From: Tuctoria greenei
Lineage: Eukaryota > Streptophyta > Magnoliopsida > Poales > Poaceae
Direction: 5' to 3'
NCBI GenBank assembly: GCA_036927565.1
Contig: JAYESD010000008.1
Coordinates: 124,151,498-124,215,497 of the forward strand
Length of the DNA: 64,000 nucleotides
Below are positions 20,200 to 32,357 of the stretch, in pieces (the first letter of the stretch is position 1; each line of letters starts with the position of its first letter). The notes beneath the pieces were generated by a model that searched no databases, had not been told where the DNA came from, and saw only the letters and a list, made by a program, of their open reading frames with translations. A program made the position numbers and the translations under genes.

Positions 20200-22560
20200 T
20201 AATGCAACCGAATTTAAAAGCCAATCATTTGATCACTTTAGTGCTGAAAATGGAATAGATCATCAATTTCCTTCATCATATGTACCTCAACAAAATCGTG
20301 ACAAATAGAGAAAGAACATGATCTTAGTTGAGATGGCTAGGACTATGCTTTACTAATATCACACTCCTATGAAGTTTTGGACAGACGCAATTGCAACAGC
20401 ATGTTTTGTCTCAAATTGAGTTTTCTTGCGAGGTAAGCTAAGAAAAAATCCATATAAGCTTCGGTTTGGACATGGGCCTAGTGTCACACATTTTAGAGTC
20501 TTTAGCAGCAAATGCTTAGTTAAGAAACATGGTACTCTTGATAAATTTGCAGCTAGATTTGTTGATGGCATGTTTCTTGGTCATCCGTCTCATGCGAGAG
20601 GCTACCATGTGCTTGTACTTGATACTAACAAAATTGTGGAGACTTGTGAGCCTGGTTTCTTTTGATGAAGCTAGCTCAGGTACCAGCTTTAATATTGCAG
20701 GTGAAGATGCATATCCACAGGGGAAAAGTATTTCCATTCAAGATGAGGAAGAATTAATGTTGCTACCCGAAAATTCAGAAGCTAATGACATCGTTTCTGC
20801 TCCGTACTTTGATCCACAACCAGCACCAACGATGACTATTGCTAGTTCAGATCATCCTCAAGCCACGAGCTCATCGATTTGTGATGAACATGAAGAAGAA
20901 GAAGATTGTGAAGTGTCTACTTCCCTCCGCATCCTCAAAAGTCACCCTCCACAACAGATTATTGGACGCTTGCACGAACAAGTCAGATGATCTAGGTTTT
21001 GCGATCCAAACTCTCATGGTCATTCTAATTTTGCTGTGTCTTTTGAATCAAAAGATATATCACATGCTCTCAATAATGAATTTTGGATCGTTGCCATGCA
21101 AGAAGAGTTAATGTTTTTTTGAAAGAAATGAAGTCTAGAAACTAGTACCTCCACCTCATGATCACACCTTAATAGGACCTAAATGGGTGTCTAAACACAA
21201 ACAAAGGAGGATGGGTTGTGGTTAGGAATAAAGCTAAGTTGGTTGATCAAGGTTTGACACGAGTTGAAGGTCTATATTTTGATAAAAGTTTTGCTCCTAT
21301 TGCTAGATTAGAAGTCCTAAGAATTTTGTTAGCATTTGATGTATCTAAAGGTTTCAAGTAATATCAAATGGACGTTAAAAATACTTTTCTTAATGGTTAC
21401 ATAGATGAGGATGTTTATGTTAAGCAACCACACGGTTTTGAAAATTCAAATTTTCCTAATCATGTTTACAAAGTGTCCAAAGCTTTGTATGGTCTCAAAC
21501 AGGCCCCTAGAGCATAGTATGATAGGTTAAGAACATCCTTACTTAAAAAGAGGTTTACCATGGGCAAAGTAGATAAACCACTTTTTGTGATTAAGCATGG
21601 TAATGACTCAGTATTCGTTCAAGTATATGCGGATGATATTATCTTTGGTTGTGCTTCTCATGATCTTGTGTCCAAGGTCTCGGCTATGATGAGTTCAGAA
21701 TTTGAGATGAGTGTGATGGGAAAACTGGCATACTTTTTGGGGCTACAAATCAAGCAAACCAAGGAGGGAACCTTTGTGCGTCAAACGAAGTATACGAAAG
21801 ACCTCCTTGGGCGCTTTAACAAGGAAAACATTAAGCCTCTTACACCAATAGGACCAACAACACTTGATCTTGATGAAGATGGTGATCCATGGATCAAAAA
21901 GAATATAGAAGCATGAGTGGGCCACTTTTGTATATCACGGCATCAAGACCAGACATACAATTCAGCATATGTGTTTGTGCACGACTTCAAGCTTCCCCAT
22001 GTGCATCACATCGTCAAGCCGTCAAAAGGATTCTCAGGTACTACATGGAACTCAAGAATTTGACATTTTTCTTCTTTCTTCCTTAACAATTAATTTGAAA
22101 TCTTATTCGGATGCTGGTTTTAGGAGTTGTAGGATTGATCGGAAAAATACTTCGGGTGGTTATCATTTTCTTGCTAAGTCACTTGTTGCTTGGTCCTCTA
22201 GAAAACAATGTTCTATTTCACAATCCACAACTAAATCTAAATATATAGCTAATGATAGCGCTTACTCACAATTTTTTTGGATTGTTCAAACACTTATGGA
22301 CTATGGGGTTGATCTAGATAGTGTTCCACTATTTTGCAATAACACTAGGGCCATTTGCATTGCTAAAAACCCCGTGCAACACTATCGAACAAAGTACATT
22401 GACATTATGTATCACTTTCTCTATGATAATGTAGAAAAAGGAAACATTTGCTTCACCACATACGCACTGAACAACAATTGGCTAATATTATCACAAAACC
22501 TTGGATTTCACTTGTTTTTGTTTCATTTTAGTGAAATAGGGGTTATGCATCCTTATAGCT
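20200..22560 (+). pseudogene. Copia-2 integrase / RT / RNase H, many frame breaks
   Basis: The integrase end lies at about 20205-20665 (HQFPSSYVPQQN, VEMARTML, HFRVFSSKCLVKK). A Glu/Asp-rich spacer follows at 20670-20990. RT starts near 21050 (WIVAMQEEL), passes the box VYADDIIFG at about 21625, and reaches about 21916. RNase H is at 21910-22500 (KSYSDAGF, YRTKYIDI). Stops and indels at about 20360, 20665, 21120-21560 and 21917 show long decay. Confidence 0.85.
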
Positions 22561-22569
22561 TAAATTGAG

Positions 22570-23345
22570 GGGAGTTTTGCAACCTTGGAAGTTTATGTGT
22601 GAATATGAAATTTAAAAATAATATGAGCATAAGTGTTTCATACATATATTGCTTTGTGATTTCTTTACATGCTGAAAGTTCTTACTACTTACTCATGTTA
22701 TACATTTTGTAGTTTTTGCCATGACTAGTAATTTGAATAATTACTTACACTAAATCTGGTCATGATTGAATTTTCTTGCTGTTTCGAACTTGTTGCATGC
22801 TCACAAGTGCTTTTATTCATCAAAATTAATCAATTAATAGACCACATATTGAACTTCTATGATCATTGAAAAATTTAAAAAGATCAAGACAATATGCATG
22901 AACCACACTTCTTCTTTTGAGATTGCTTATCATTGTACTTAGATATGAACTTAGAAGGACTTGTGTATGACTAAAACAATATCCTTAACCTTCTGATTGT
23001 CAAATGACATAGACTTAGCTTGGTTGGTTAGAATAAAGCTAATGTTCCATATAATCTCTTGCAGGGTTTATATGAATTGAATTTTTTCTTTAAAACTTAA
23101 TAAAAAACAACATGTGTCATGCTTTCAAGTTTTGAAATAGTTGAGCTAGGAAGATCATGAATTGCTTCAATTGAAATTACACTTGATATATAGAACAACT
23201 TACTCTACTTTATGTATATCATACATACTTGATAGTATTACTTGGATGAACTTTGTTTTATATGTATTTGTCATGTTATGCACATAAACAATTGAAATTT
23301 CTCTTTTGAACCTTGTTGAATACATTGTCAAGGGGGGGGGGGGGG
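22570..23345 (+). other. Copia-2 3' untranslated region and polypurine tract
   Basis: This is AT-rich and non-coding. It ends in a run of fourteen G (about 23332-23345), the likely polypurine tract, four bases before LTR-A. I see no other element in it. Confidence 0.55.
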
Positions 23346-23349
23346 AATA

Positions 23350-25162
23350 TGTCACACTATGAGACCTATGTGTGTTGAATACATTGACAATTAGAATAAA
23401 AGTGAAGGTTTACATTCAAAGTTTTGAGCTTACACCGATACACCACGATACACACTGTCCGAACTTGTCTCAGTTAATTTTGGGAGTAACATTACCTTCG
23501 ATAGTTTTGGATTGTTCAAACTTTTCAATGTGTTTTTGGGGAGTAAGTTACCTTCGATGGTTTCGGATTGTCCGAACTTTCAGTCACGTGAGCTGCACGT
23601 GAGTCGACACAGTTGATCTTTACAAATGTGTTTTCGTGAGTAACATTTACTCATTACTTTGTTAGGACTGTCGAACTTTCTGACACCTGATTTGCATGTG
23701 AGTTTCGGATTGGAATGTCCGATCTTTTGACTTTACGTTGCAGTGCTGCTTTTGGACTATTCGATATTTCAACTTGCTAAAATAATTGTGCGATTCTTCT
23801 GTTTTTAACTTGCAATATTTTGAACATACTTTTGGATTATGGGAAGGTTTGCTTATTACTTTTGGTCTAAGTTATTGATGTGTTATGGGTGATTATGATG
23901 GCTTTTATCTTGCTATGTTTGCAACATGCTTATGTAAGATGCTCACATAAGGTGTTGTGGTTATCGGACTAATAAGAGTCAAGTCGAGGACTTGTGCTCG
24001 GAAGAATTGGTTGTTTATTCATGTGCAGGTGTTGCTTGAGGTCAAGTAATGGCTGATGACAGGATCCATTGAACTAGTCTTAGGGAGAAGATGAGGTTCA
24101 ACAACCAAGTTGAGGAGGAATTGTGGTTGAGTTGATCGGGAGATCACGCAACATGTTTGGGTCAAGAACAATGAATATGAATGTATCGTGGACGTCGTTG
24201 GAAAGTGTTGGCACATGTGCAAGGGGTGAATGGACGTGGCAACATGGTTCCGAGACATGGTGAAGAGATACAAACCTGAAGATGTGGTCGAAAAGGTTCA
24301 ACCGGCTGGATTATGCCTCAGGTTGCGCCTGAAGTGGTTATGGTTTGTTTTTGGAAGGTTTCAAGTTCTGTTTTGGTTAGATTTCATGTGGGTCATGAAG
24401 TTGAGTCATCTCAGGAATGTTTAGGACGTTCCTAAGGTGTTTGAAAGTCTTAAGATTGCTTCTATCTGCGTATAGAAGAGTCTTGAGTAGTTATAGAAAG
24501 TTTCGGTTGAAATTGAATAGCATTAGAGTCCTAGTGTTGATTGGGTTGGCCTTAGGGCTGGTTATATAAGCAAAGGAGGCCAAGCTCGTGGTGCACAACT
24601 TTGGGGCTGTTTATCTTGTGTTTTGATCAATACAATTCGTAGTTTAGAGGACCTTTTGTGCCTTGTTCGCCCGACTTATTTTTATCAAGTCTTTCTCGTC
24701 GAGTTTTTGCGCTGCTCGACCTTTCTTCAGTGTTTTGATCGTAACTCACATTTTACAGATTCAACTGGTGCATTTCTTTTTGTGTTGTCTTCACAACTAA
24801 AGACTCTATAATCTGTGAAAGGTTTATGGTCATTGGATTTATTTTGAGTTACACGAGTTTCTTTGCAGCGTAGCAGATCTATTTGCTCTCTGTTAGAACA
24901 GATTGACCTTTGCTGAGGGTTTTGGTCATAACTTGAGTTTTACTCGACGTTTTCTCGCGATTCTTGTTGTTGTGTCTTTGTGACTTGATTATCTATGATC
25001 TACACTGATTTGTTCTGTTTTGAACACAATGGAAACACTCACACACATGATTTCTGTATCAGATTGATTTTCTATCGAGGGGTTTTCATTGCTTCCACTG
25101 TAAAAGTTTAATCTACAATTCACTCCTCTCTGGTAGCTTTTCACGTGCTCTTTGATCCTACA
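23350..25162 (+). repeat. LTR-A, long copia-type LTR (1813 bp)
   Basis: It begins TGTCACACTATGAGACC and ends GATCCTACA. It matches LTR-B (25389-25835 plus 45120-46297) over nearly its full length. A TATA box (TTATATAAGC) at about 24562-24571 on the + strand gives the orientation. The first kilobase repeats words such as GGATTGTCCGAACTTT and GGAGTAA, similar to the GTCCG words of the SIRE element further right. Confidence 0.75.
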
Positions 25163-25388
25163 CACACATTGCACATTCACAAATACTTTGATTTACACAT
25201 TCCTCTCGGGGAGAGTGTACATCCTTAGATGGAGACTTTTTTAAAAAAAAGAAGTTTCTTCTCATTTCATTTTTGATTTTAAGAAAGGGGGAGAAATTTT
25301 CTTTTTTGTCAAAACTTTCCAGGAAACGTTAATGGGCCAATGTTTGGTTTCACATGGTGTTGCCAATGCATTCATAAAGAGGGGATAT
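25163..25388 (+). other. Short internal segment between LTR-A and LTR-B
   Basis: It is only 226 bp and contains GAAAGGGGGAGAAATT, a SIRE-type polypurine region, and ends AAAGAGGGGATAT directly before LTR-B. There is no coding capacity. It looks like the 3' remainder of an internal region after a large deletion, leaving LTR-A and LTR-B almost adjacent. Confidence 0.6.
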
Positions 25389-25835
25389 TGTGAGGCCTAG
25401 GTGCTAAATACTTTGACAATATATTAAAAGTGAGAGTTTACATGCAACGTTTTGAATATATATGAGAAACCCAGTTTGGAATGTCCGTTCTTTTCAAATG
25501 TACATTCGAGAATTACAGTTATCTTCAATTTGAATTGCACAACACACTTCGAACTATCCAAACTTTTCACCTGTATTGAGAGTAACAACTATCTTTGGAC
25601 TATCTGAACTTTCTCAATTCATATCGGGAGTAAATCATTATTGCACATAGCATTTTAGACTGTCCGATCTTCTCATTTATGTTCAGTTGTTCTGTTTTTA
25701 ACTTGCAGTATTTCAAACTTGCTTTTTGGATTATGGAAAGTTTGCTTAGTATTCATATACTAAGTTTTTGATATGTTTTGGCTAATCATGGTGGATATTA
25801 TTTTGCTATGTTACAACATGCTTATGTGAGGTGCT
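25389..25835 (+). repeat. LTR-B, left part
   Basis: It starts TGTGAGGCCTAGGTG and matches the 5' quarter of LTR-A. It is interrupted at 25835 by Gypsy-1; the last five bases, GTGCT, are the target-site duplication. Confidence 0.75.
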
Positions 25836-27439
25836 TGTTGACGGTTGTTATATACCAATTTCATCCGTCAATATAACTCAATTATATGAAGGAATTATCA
25901 TTTCTTGCACACATCACCTTTCTATTTAATCTATTTCCACTTGTACTTGGAGAAATAGTGCATGTAGAGAATTATGGCAGGAAATGATGTAAAAGAGGGA
26001 GAGCAATCCTATAAAATACTATCCCAGCCAATCAAGCGCCGACATGTGGCACATCATAGATCAAATGGCCCACAAACAGAAGTATACGAGGCCATCCAAT
26101 GTTGTAGCACCCATATCAAGGGATGGGACCCACCTGGCAGTGACCTGGAGAAAGCACACGAGAAATGGTGCAGAGACCAGGTCGACCGACCCCCTTAGTC
26201 GGTCGACTTAGTCCTGGTGCCAAACTCGGTCAATCACCACGTGTTGGCTCCTCCCGGCTTGAAGAAGTCAGTGGTCACTGATTCGCGCGCTTTTGGTGGC
26301 AGCAACCGACCCTTCTTCACCTATAAATAGGACCCCCTACTCTCACTTCACACACACACCATTTGAGTATTCATCCATTGTATACACTATTCTCCATAGG
26401 TTTAGAGGAGTGTCGGATGTAGAGAGGAGAGCCTCTAGTCCATAGTCCAAGTAGGAGAGGAGTAGAAGGAGTTTCTTCCCAATTCCTAATTGGGAAAGGT
26501 ATGGCTCTCATATTCCTATTTGTATTTGTGACTTTACTCTTAATAAAGATGTTATCTTTAGTCTTCTATTGTTCATATACTTGGATGAAGCATTTCTTGT
26601 TTGATTTTGGATTCCATATATGTGGTAGGAGTAGTATTTATGATTATGCTATACCATTTTCATTATATCATCATAAACACCACAAACCCCCACTATAGTC
26701 GAATTAGCTATGAAATGATTATGTTAATATGAATCACTTATTTTATGTATTAACATTGGTTCAACGTCGATTTAGTTCATTGCCTTAAGATGGCTTGTGC
26801 CTAGGCTCATAAGGTAATTACTTAATATGCTAGCATGGTGCTAGGATAGATGAGTAGTGGAATGTCTCGTAGACCCACATATTGAAGAGGTAGGCAGTAG
26901 GTGGTGACAGTCCTATCTGTCCTTTGTAGTCATCCACATTCGGCTATGCCACATGCTCTTACCGGGAGTCATCCTAGTGTTTCTAGGGGTAAACTCATGC
27001 TTGATGTGTTAATCCATTTAGCATGAGAATTCATAATTGATATGATTATTACTAAGTAACTTAGGCTATGTATATGTACATTATAAGCACAGTAGGAGTA
27101 TCTACCTAACTCTTAGCCTAGTCCATCTTTACCTCATTTAGCGCCTTAGGATAGAATGCTCTTGTGTGTGTCACACTACCTCCAATTATCCTTTATCCAT
27201 CCATGCTAGAACCCTACCCAGACCAACCTAGCCTCTCCATTTGATGATTCCTTTGCTTCCACCTAGCCTTCCTTTGGGAGAATATAAATGACACCCTTTG
27301 GGAATACTCTAAAAGGGGAAATGCTACATAGATAGATTTCGTGCGCATGCGGATTTATATCTGTGATTTAAGAACTATCAACAAGCATTTTTGGCACCAC
27401 TGCTAGGGATTTGTTAGTAGTGTGTAGGAAATATCAACA
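25836..27439 (+). repeat. Gypsy-1 5' LTR
   Basis: It is 1604 bp, with a TATA box CTATAAATAGG at about 26320-26330. The end carries two copies of a CTATCAACAA/ATATCAACAA motif, each followed by a PBS-like string (27380-27413 inside the LTR and 27440-27465 after it). Confidence 0.85.
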
Positions 27440-27465
27440 AACATTTTTTGTGTTGTTGTCGGGGA
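27440..27465 (+). other. Gypsy-1 primer-binding site (degenerate)
   Basis: TTTTTTGTGTTGTTGTCGGGGA resembles the TTTTTGGCGCCGTTGCCGGGGA string found just inside the 5' LTR of many plant Athila/Tat elements. 27466-27710 is leader without a gene. Confidence 0.55.
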
Positions 27466-27710
27466 AGGCAGCCGAAATATTGCATGATTGAGAGAATAGG
27501 ATAGGACCCTGGGTAGGTTTTAGTAAGATAACTCTTCTTGTTTTCAAATTTTATGTGAAAATAGGGTAGTATATGTATGGTTTTCTCTTGTCGAAAAACT
27601 TTGTTGAAGATCCCAAATTCCTTCTGAGAGATTGACCTAGTGTCATTACTCCTCAGAAGCTTCGAGTAACAAAGTAAGCAAGCACGACTGCACCAACAAT
27701 CGAAACGCTA

Positions 27711-29593
27711 ATGGCCCAGAAGACCCTTCGTGAGTTTTTGGCTCCCTCTACTTACAATGTGCCTATTAGGCCCACTGTTAACAGGGGAGACGTAAACTTC
27801 AAAATCAAGACTGGCCTGATCACTATGGTGCAAGCCAACCATTTTGTGAGAAGGCTAACGAGGATGCAAGTGCTCATCTGCAATAATTCCTTGAGATCTG
27901 CAGCACTTTTAAGATCAAGGACGTATCTTTTGATATTGTCCGTCTTAGGCTGTTTCTGTTATCTCTTCTTGGGAGAGCGAAACAATGGTTGTTCGCGAAC
28001 TGAAGTGCTGTAGAAACTTGGGAGAAGTGTTCTGCGACATTCCTCGCCAAATTTTTCCTGTTGGGCAAGACTAATGCCCTATGTGAAAGAATTTCTAACT
28101 TCCAGCAAGATGCCAAGGAGTCTATTCCCGAGGCTTGGGAAAGTCTTCAAGAGTACATCCTGGCCTTTTCCCACCATGGGATGGATGATTGGCTCATTAT
28201 CCAAAACTTTTACGACAGGCTGATCCCTTTCGCCCGTGACCATATTGATGCTGCTGCTGGAGGAGCCCTCTTCTCATTGACGGTGCCAAAAGCTAAAGAT
28301 TTGATTGAGAAGATGGTGTCAAACATGGGTTGGAGCGACGAGCATCTCCATACCCGCCAGCGAGGCATGCACACCTTGAAGGAGGTGGACATGATCGCCG
28401 CCAAATTGGACCTCCTTATGAATAAGATTGAGGGACAAGGCAATGGTGAGGTATATGGCAATGCCAATGACCTAGACTCTCACATCACTTGTGAAGCCTG
28501 TGGCAACACGGGCCATTTGAGCAACGATTGCCCAGAAACCCGTAAGGATGCCCTATATGTAGCCAACAATGGGAACAACAATAGCTATCGTCTAGGAGGT
28601 CAAGGGTGGGGCCAACCACGCCCTTTCTTTCAAGGAGGGTACAATAGCAATGGCAATAATGGAAACCAGCCAAACTTGAGAGAGCTTGCCATTAGCCAGC
28701 TGAAAATCAATGATGCTCTATCCAAGAAACTTTTGGCTAATGACAAGACCCTAGAGAGCTTTAATGCCAAGATTGAAGGACTATCCTCGTCCTTCAAGAA
28801 TCAATTGAGCTTCAACAAGATGTTGGAGACCCAGTTGGCTCCACTGACAGTTGTTGTGCTATCAATGGAGAATGGCAAGATGCCAGGACAGCCCGAACCT
28901 TCCGTGGAAAGTGCCAATATGATTTATCTACATGAAGGCAACTGGCAGAAGGACCCTGGATTTCCTATGATTTCATGCTTAATTGGGGCTCACCACTTTG
29001 ACAAGGCCCTTTGTGACCTTGGAGCAAGTATGAGTGTGATGCCCAAGGTGGTCTTTGACCAACTGAAATTCACGGAGCTTACTCCAACACCAATGCAGCT
29101 CCAACTGGCTGACTCTTCAGTCCATTATCCAGTGGGTATCGCAGAAGATGTTCTGGTGAAAATCTGGAATTACTTCATACTCGTGGATTTCGTGGTTCTC
29201 ATCCTTGGGTGACCATCCCTTAGCACCGTGAAGGCTCGCATAGATGTGAGAGCTGGAGAAATCCACTTCCATATTAATGGCATGGAGGAGAAGTTTAACT
29301 TTCGCCCAAAGTTGGAGCAATGCTCCATGATCCGTATCAAGTATGGGTCGAATGTTAAGCACATTCAAGAGGTCGAAGTCACACCTCCAAAGGTGGACCC
29401 TCTCATTGCATTCATGAGGAAATTGATGTATGCGAAGAACTCGTCTTATCGTCCATGCCGACACCCCAAGAAGACGGAAAGGTCTAGGCCTCCCCAAAGG
29501 ACCAAGTCCACCAAGTCGCCAAAGAAGGAATGGCGTAAGAAGCAATACAAGTCATTCGAGCCCATCCCTCCGGGCCCGGATGTCAAGAAATGA
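27711..29593 (+). pseudogene. Gypsy-1 gag and protease-like region, frameshifted
   Basis: The N-terminus reads MAQKTLREFLAPS then GLITMVQANHF, the usual Athila-group gag start. The frame is lost near 27880 and resumes from about 28050 for 383 codons. This part holds a zinc knuckle (CEACGNTGHLSNDC, 28492-28533), a coiled-coil stretch (residues about 218-275), and an aspartic-protease-like CDLGASMSVMP at about 29010-29045, where Leu replaces the usual Ser or Thr of the D-S/T-G site. A further frame break lies near 29212, after which ARIDVRAGEIHF and a basic Lys/Arg/Pro tail run to 29593. It would form the particle coat; here it is broken. Confidence 0.8.
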
Positions 29594-30219
29594 AGAAGGA
29601 GGAATGTCCATCTCATCGGACGGTCGTGAGACCTAGCCAATAGGTTAAATTGGTAGTTATTCTTTTTGTTGATTTTCTTTTATTTTCATTTGGTTTTCCC
29701 CATTTAGTTTGATTTTCCCCCACTGCATATTTGGTTTTTCTTAGCAAGTTGAGAATCTTCTATTCTCAACTATCATTTCTATTTCTTTATTTTTCACAAA
29801 AAGAAAATTGTTGGGTTTTGAAAAAAAAAGTTTTTATTTGGAAAACAATTTTTCCGAGTTGCGAAAGTGGTAATTTACCAACGTGCTAATTTCATAGCCG
29901 TTGGGAAGCTACCCGCAAAAAGGGAGAACAAGGGGGCCCACTTCTCAGTGCAGCCGACCCCTCTGTTCGGCCGACATGGGGAAAGGGCCGTTTTGGCTCT
30001 CTCTCCTCCAACGACTACATTTGATTCCCCTGTGACCGTTGGGGAGTGTACACTATAAATGGTGGTCGTGAGGAGCACTCCTCTTCACACTTCACCTCAT
30101 TTCACACCTACCCAAAGTCACTCTTGCTCGCATTGTTTTTTTTTTTGCACTTCATTGAAATACTCTTACCCAAATACAACTAAAAAGGTTTGCTTTTGTT
30201 TGTATTTGCAATTTGCTCT
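29594..30219 (+). other. Gypsy-1 non-coding block with promoter-like cassette
   Basis: There is no gene. 29860-30110 carries GCCGACCCCTCTGTTCGGCCGAC, a TATA box (TATAAAT, 30054-30060) and a CACTTCACCTCATTTCACACC leader. This resembles the promoter part of the element's own LTR (GGTCGACCGACCCCC, CTATAAATAGG, CACTTCACACACACACC at 26180-26360). It ends at 30219 where Gypsy-2 begins; the bases 30215-30219, GCTCT, pair with ACTCT at 40490-40494 as the probable target duplication. Confidence 0.5.
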
Positions 30220-31099
30220 TGTCGGCGTTTGGAACCAGCAGATCTCCCGACACTACTTTTGGTAGATCGAGGAGTTGTAGTTCGGTAATGGGCGCGCAGA
30301 GATTCAAGAAGGTTAAAGACACGTGTACACAAGGATTTACGTGGTTCGGGCCACCTGAGCGTAATACCCTACTCCACGGGGTGTGTTGGTGATGTATTAA
30401 GCTTGTGAGTCTAGAAGAAGCTCCAGAAGAAGAAGCTCGTCTAGCTCAGGGTGTTCCACAGTGGTCTGGAACCGTCCTTTGTGTATCATCGACCAGTCCT
30501 TTTATAGTACAAGGACTAGTCGTTACAATGTTAGCCTAGCACGACAGGTGGCCCCGGCGGTTACACACGCTTGATACACAATAAATGGGGTTAATTACCC
30601 TTAATAGCCTGGTAACGAGCCTTAACAGTGCTGTTACCAGTATTAAGGGCCATTCGATCGTGTGTCATTAATATGGTATTAATGACACTTAATCAGGTCT
30701 TGAAGTCTTTGATTGATCCTCGAAGGTCCGGAGCCGTTGTGGGGTCCATCGGCCTGATAGTTGAAGTTGAAGGTCCAGCGGTTGCCACGTGGCATCACCG
30801 GAGCTCATCGTCATGGACGGGTAGGTCCGGTGTTGTTGGACACGTGTCAGTATCAGAGCTTTCCTCTCTCTGGGGTTAGGTTCGGGGGTGCCCTATTGGT
30901 ATTCTGACCAGAGCTTCCCAAGTGTGGGTGATAGCTCCGGTCTTGTGATACACATGGCAAACCGGGACTAACCATGTCGGGGAAGCAGGTCAAGCTACGC
31001 CTGACATATGGGGCCTTCGGGGGTCTTCAAATCTGGTATATGGAGTTTTCTTGTGATCTTTGCAATCCCAAGGGGTATCCGGTACGGAGGGTACCGACA
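30220..31099 (-). repeat. Gypsy-2 3' LTR
   Basis: It starts TGTCGGCG and ends CCGACA on the + strand. A minus-strand TATA box (CTATAAAAGG) lies at about 30496-30505. The outer third repeats AGCTCCGG-type words. It also matches the LTR of Gypsy-3 (48980-49812) at lower identity. Confidence 0.9.
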
Positions 31100-31381
31100 G
31101 TGGCCCCCTGGACTCACCTCCGGGAGAGACCTTTTGTATGAAGTCATTTCGCCGGAGGTGAGTCTATTCTTTGATTTCTGAACCGTGTCTTCAAGGGTCC
31201 TTGGTTATGCCGTTGGCGGTAGTTCACAGTTAAACTTCCGCTGTGTGGCGTATCTTGAAGGCGATGGGTGAGATCTTAGCGTGCGGATCTCACGCAATTG
31301 AAGGTCGCCGGATCCTGATAAGAAAATCGTATTGGTTCCGCGCGCCCTGTCAGGCCGCTGACATCGGGTTTCCCGCCTTTC

Positions 31382-32357
31382 ATGATGACAACTGTTCGCC
31401 TGGGGTACTTGGGTAAGTTGTTGGATGAGAGGGAAAGCATAACGCGGACCCTTGACAACCAATCTCGGGCCATATATGATCAGGCCAAGGCTGCCAATAG
31501 TGCAGCTGATGAACGACAAGAAAGGCTCTCTGCCATCCACGATAGTCTCGTCAAGCACTGGGAGGCTCTTGAAGCTCGGGAAAAACGGCTCGAAGATGAA
31601 GAGCAGAAATTCCTGGAGCTGCGAGACGACCTCGTGAAGAGGGAGGAGGAACTTGTCCAAAAGACAACTCTGACTGACAAGAGCCTTGAAGAACGCACCA
31701 AGAAATTGGAGGAGCGTTGCAAGGAGGAGGAGAAGAAGGCCTGGGAGCGAGGGCAGGAACTCTACAAGCAGGAGAATACCTTCGCTGCCCGGGAGAAGAA
31801 AGTGCAGGACCGAGAGAGAGATCTGGTCAACCGCCAGAACGAGATCCACCTCTAGGAGGAAGAGCTCAGCAAGCTCGAAAGGCAAGTTGCTGAAATGATT
31901 CAGCAGAATGCCAAAGAGGTGGAGCATCTTGCTCGGGAGAGCTCGGAGCTGGCGGCAGCCAAAAGATCCTTGGCGGAGATGCGTGGTGCAAGGGCTGTGG
32001 AGTCCCAACAAGTTTGGGACTTCCTGGGCAAGGCCAACAACACGCTGACGCCAATGGGCTTCAGTCCCATGCGTCCGGATGATCCAGAGCCGGAGCTGGA
32101 CCAGGCGTTGGAGGTGCTGGGGTCAGCAGGCCAAGCTCTCAAAGGTGGGCGATGTCATCGCGTACCAATTGGAAATGGAGGGTCAGTTCCTGGCGAAGAA
32201 CGTCGCAGAGTATGTGCTGACATGCTACACCAGCCGGGACCCTCAATTCCCTTTGGACCCAGTGCTTGAAGGTCCCATCAAAGGAGAGGGTGAAGCCGCC
32301 CGAGCCAACGTGTCGGAGGTGGCTCACAAGGTCGCCCAGTTCTTCCATAGGGTCTAG
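31382..32357 (+). pseudogene. Gypsy-2 antisense accessory ORF, coiled-coil part only
   Basis: On the strand opposite to gag-pol, a frame of 157 codons begins at 31382 (MMTTVRLGYLGKLLDERE). It is almost wholly heptad-like coiled coil rich in Glu, Lys and Arg (residues about 20-150). A TAG at 31853-31855 interrupts it; the frame then goes on with SKLERQVAEM and breaks again near 32142, ending QFFHRV at 32357. Comparison with Gypsy-3 shows that the sequence right after the shared CGCCTGGGGTA is deleted here, including the promoter-proximal leader and the N-terminal Transposase_28-like domain. Tat-group elements are known to carry extra ORFs in this position and orientation; the role is unknown. 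Confidence 0.65.

Larger units (their letters stand above)
20170..23349 (+). mobile_element. Copia-2, 5'-truncated SIRE-like copia internal region
   Basis: The fragment begins inside integrase and continues through RT and RNase H to a poly-G polypurine tract (23332-23345), directly followed by LTR-A. Motifs such as MGKLAYFLGLQIKQ in RT resemble the SIRE/Maximus lineage. Its 5' LTR, gag and protease are absent. Confidence 0.7.

Noticed and set aside
26501..26698. 65-codon frame with hydrophobic start in the Gypsy-1 LTR, repeated at 44170-44367
   Set aside because: Present in both LTR copies downstream of the TATA box with no known family; more likely chance in the LTR leader, though a small peptide cannot be fully excluded.
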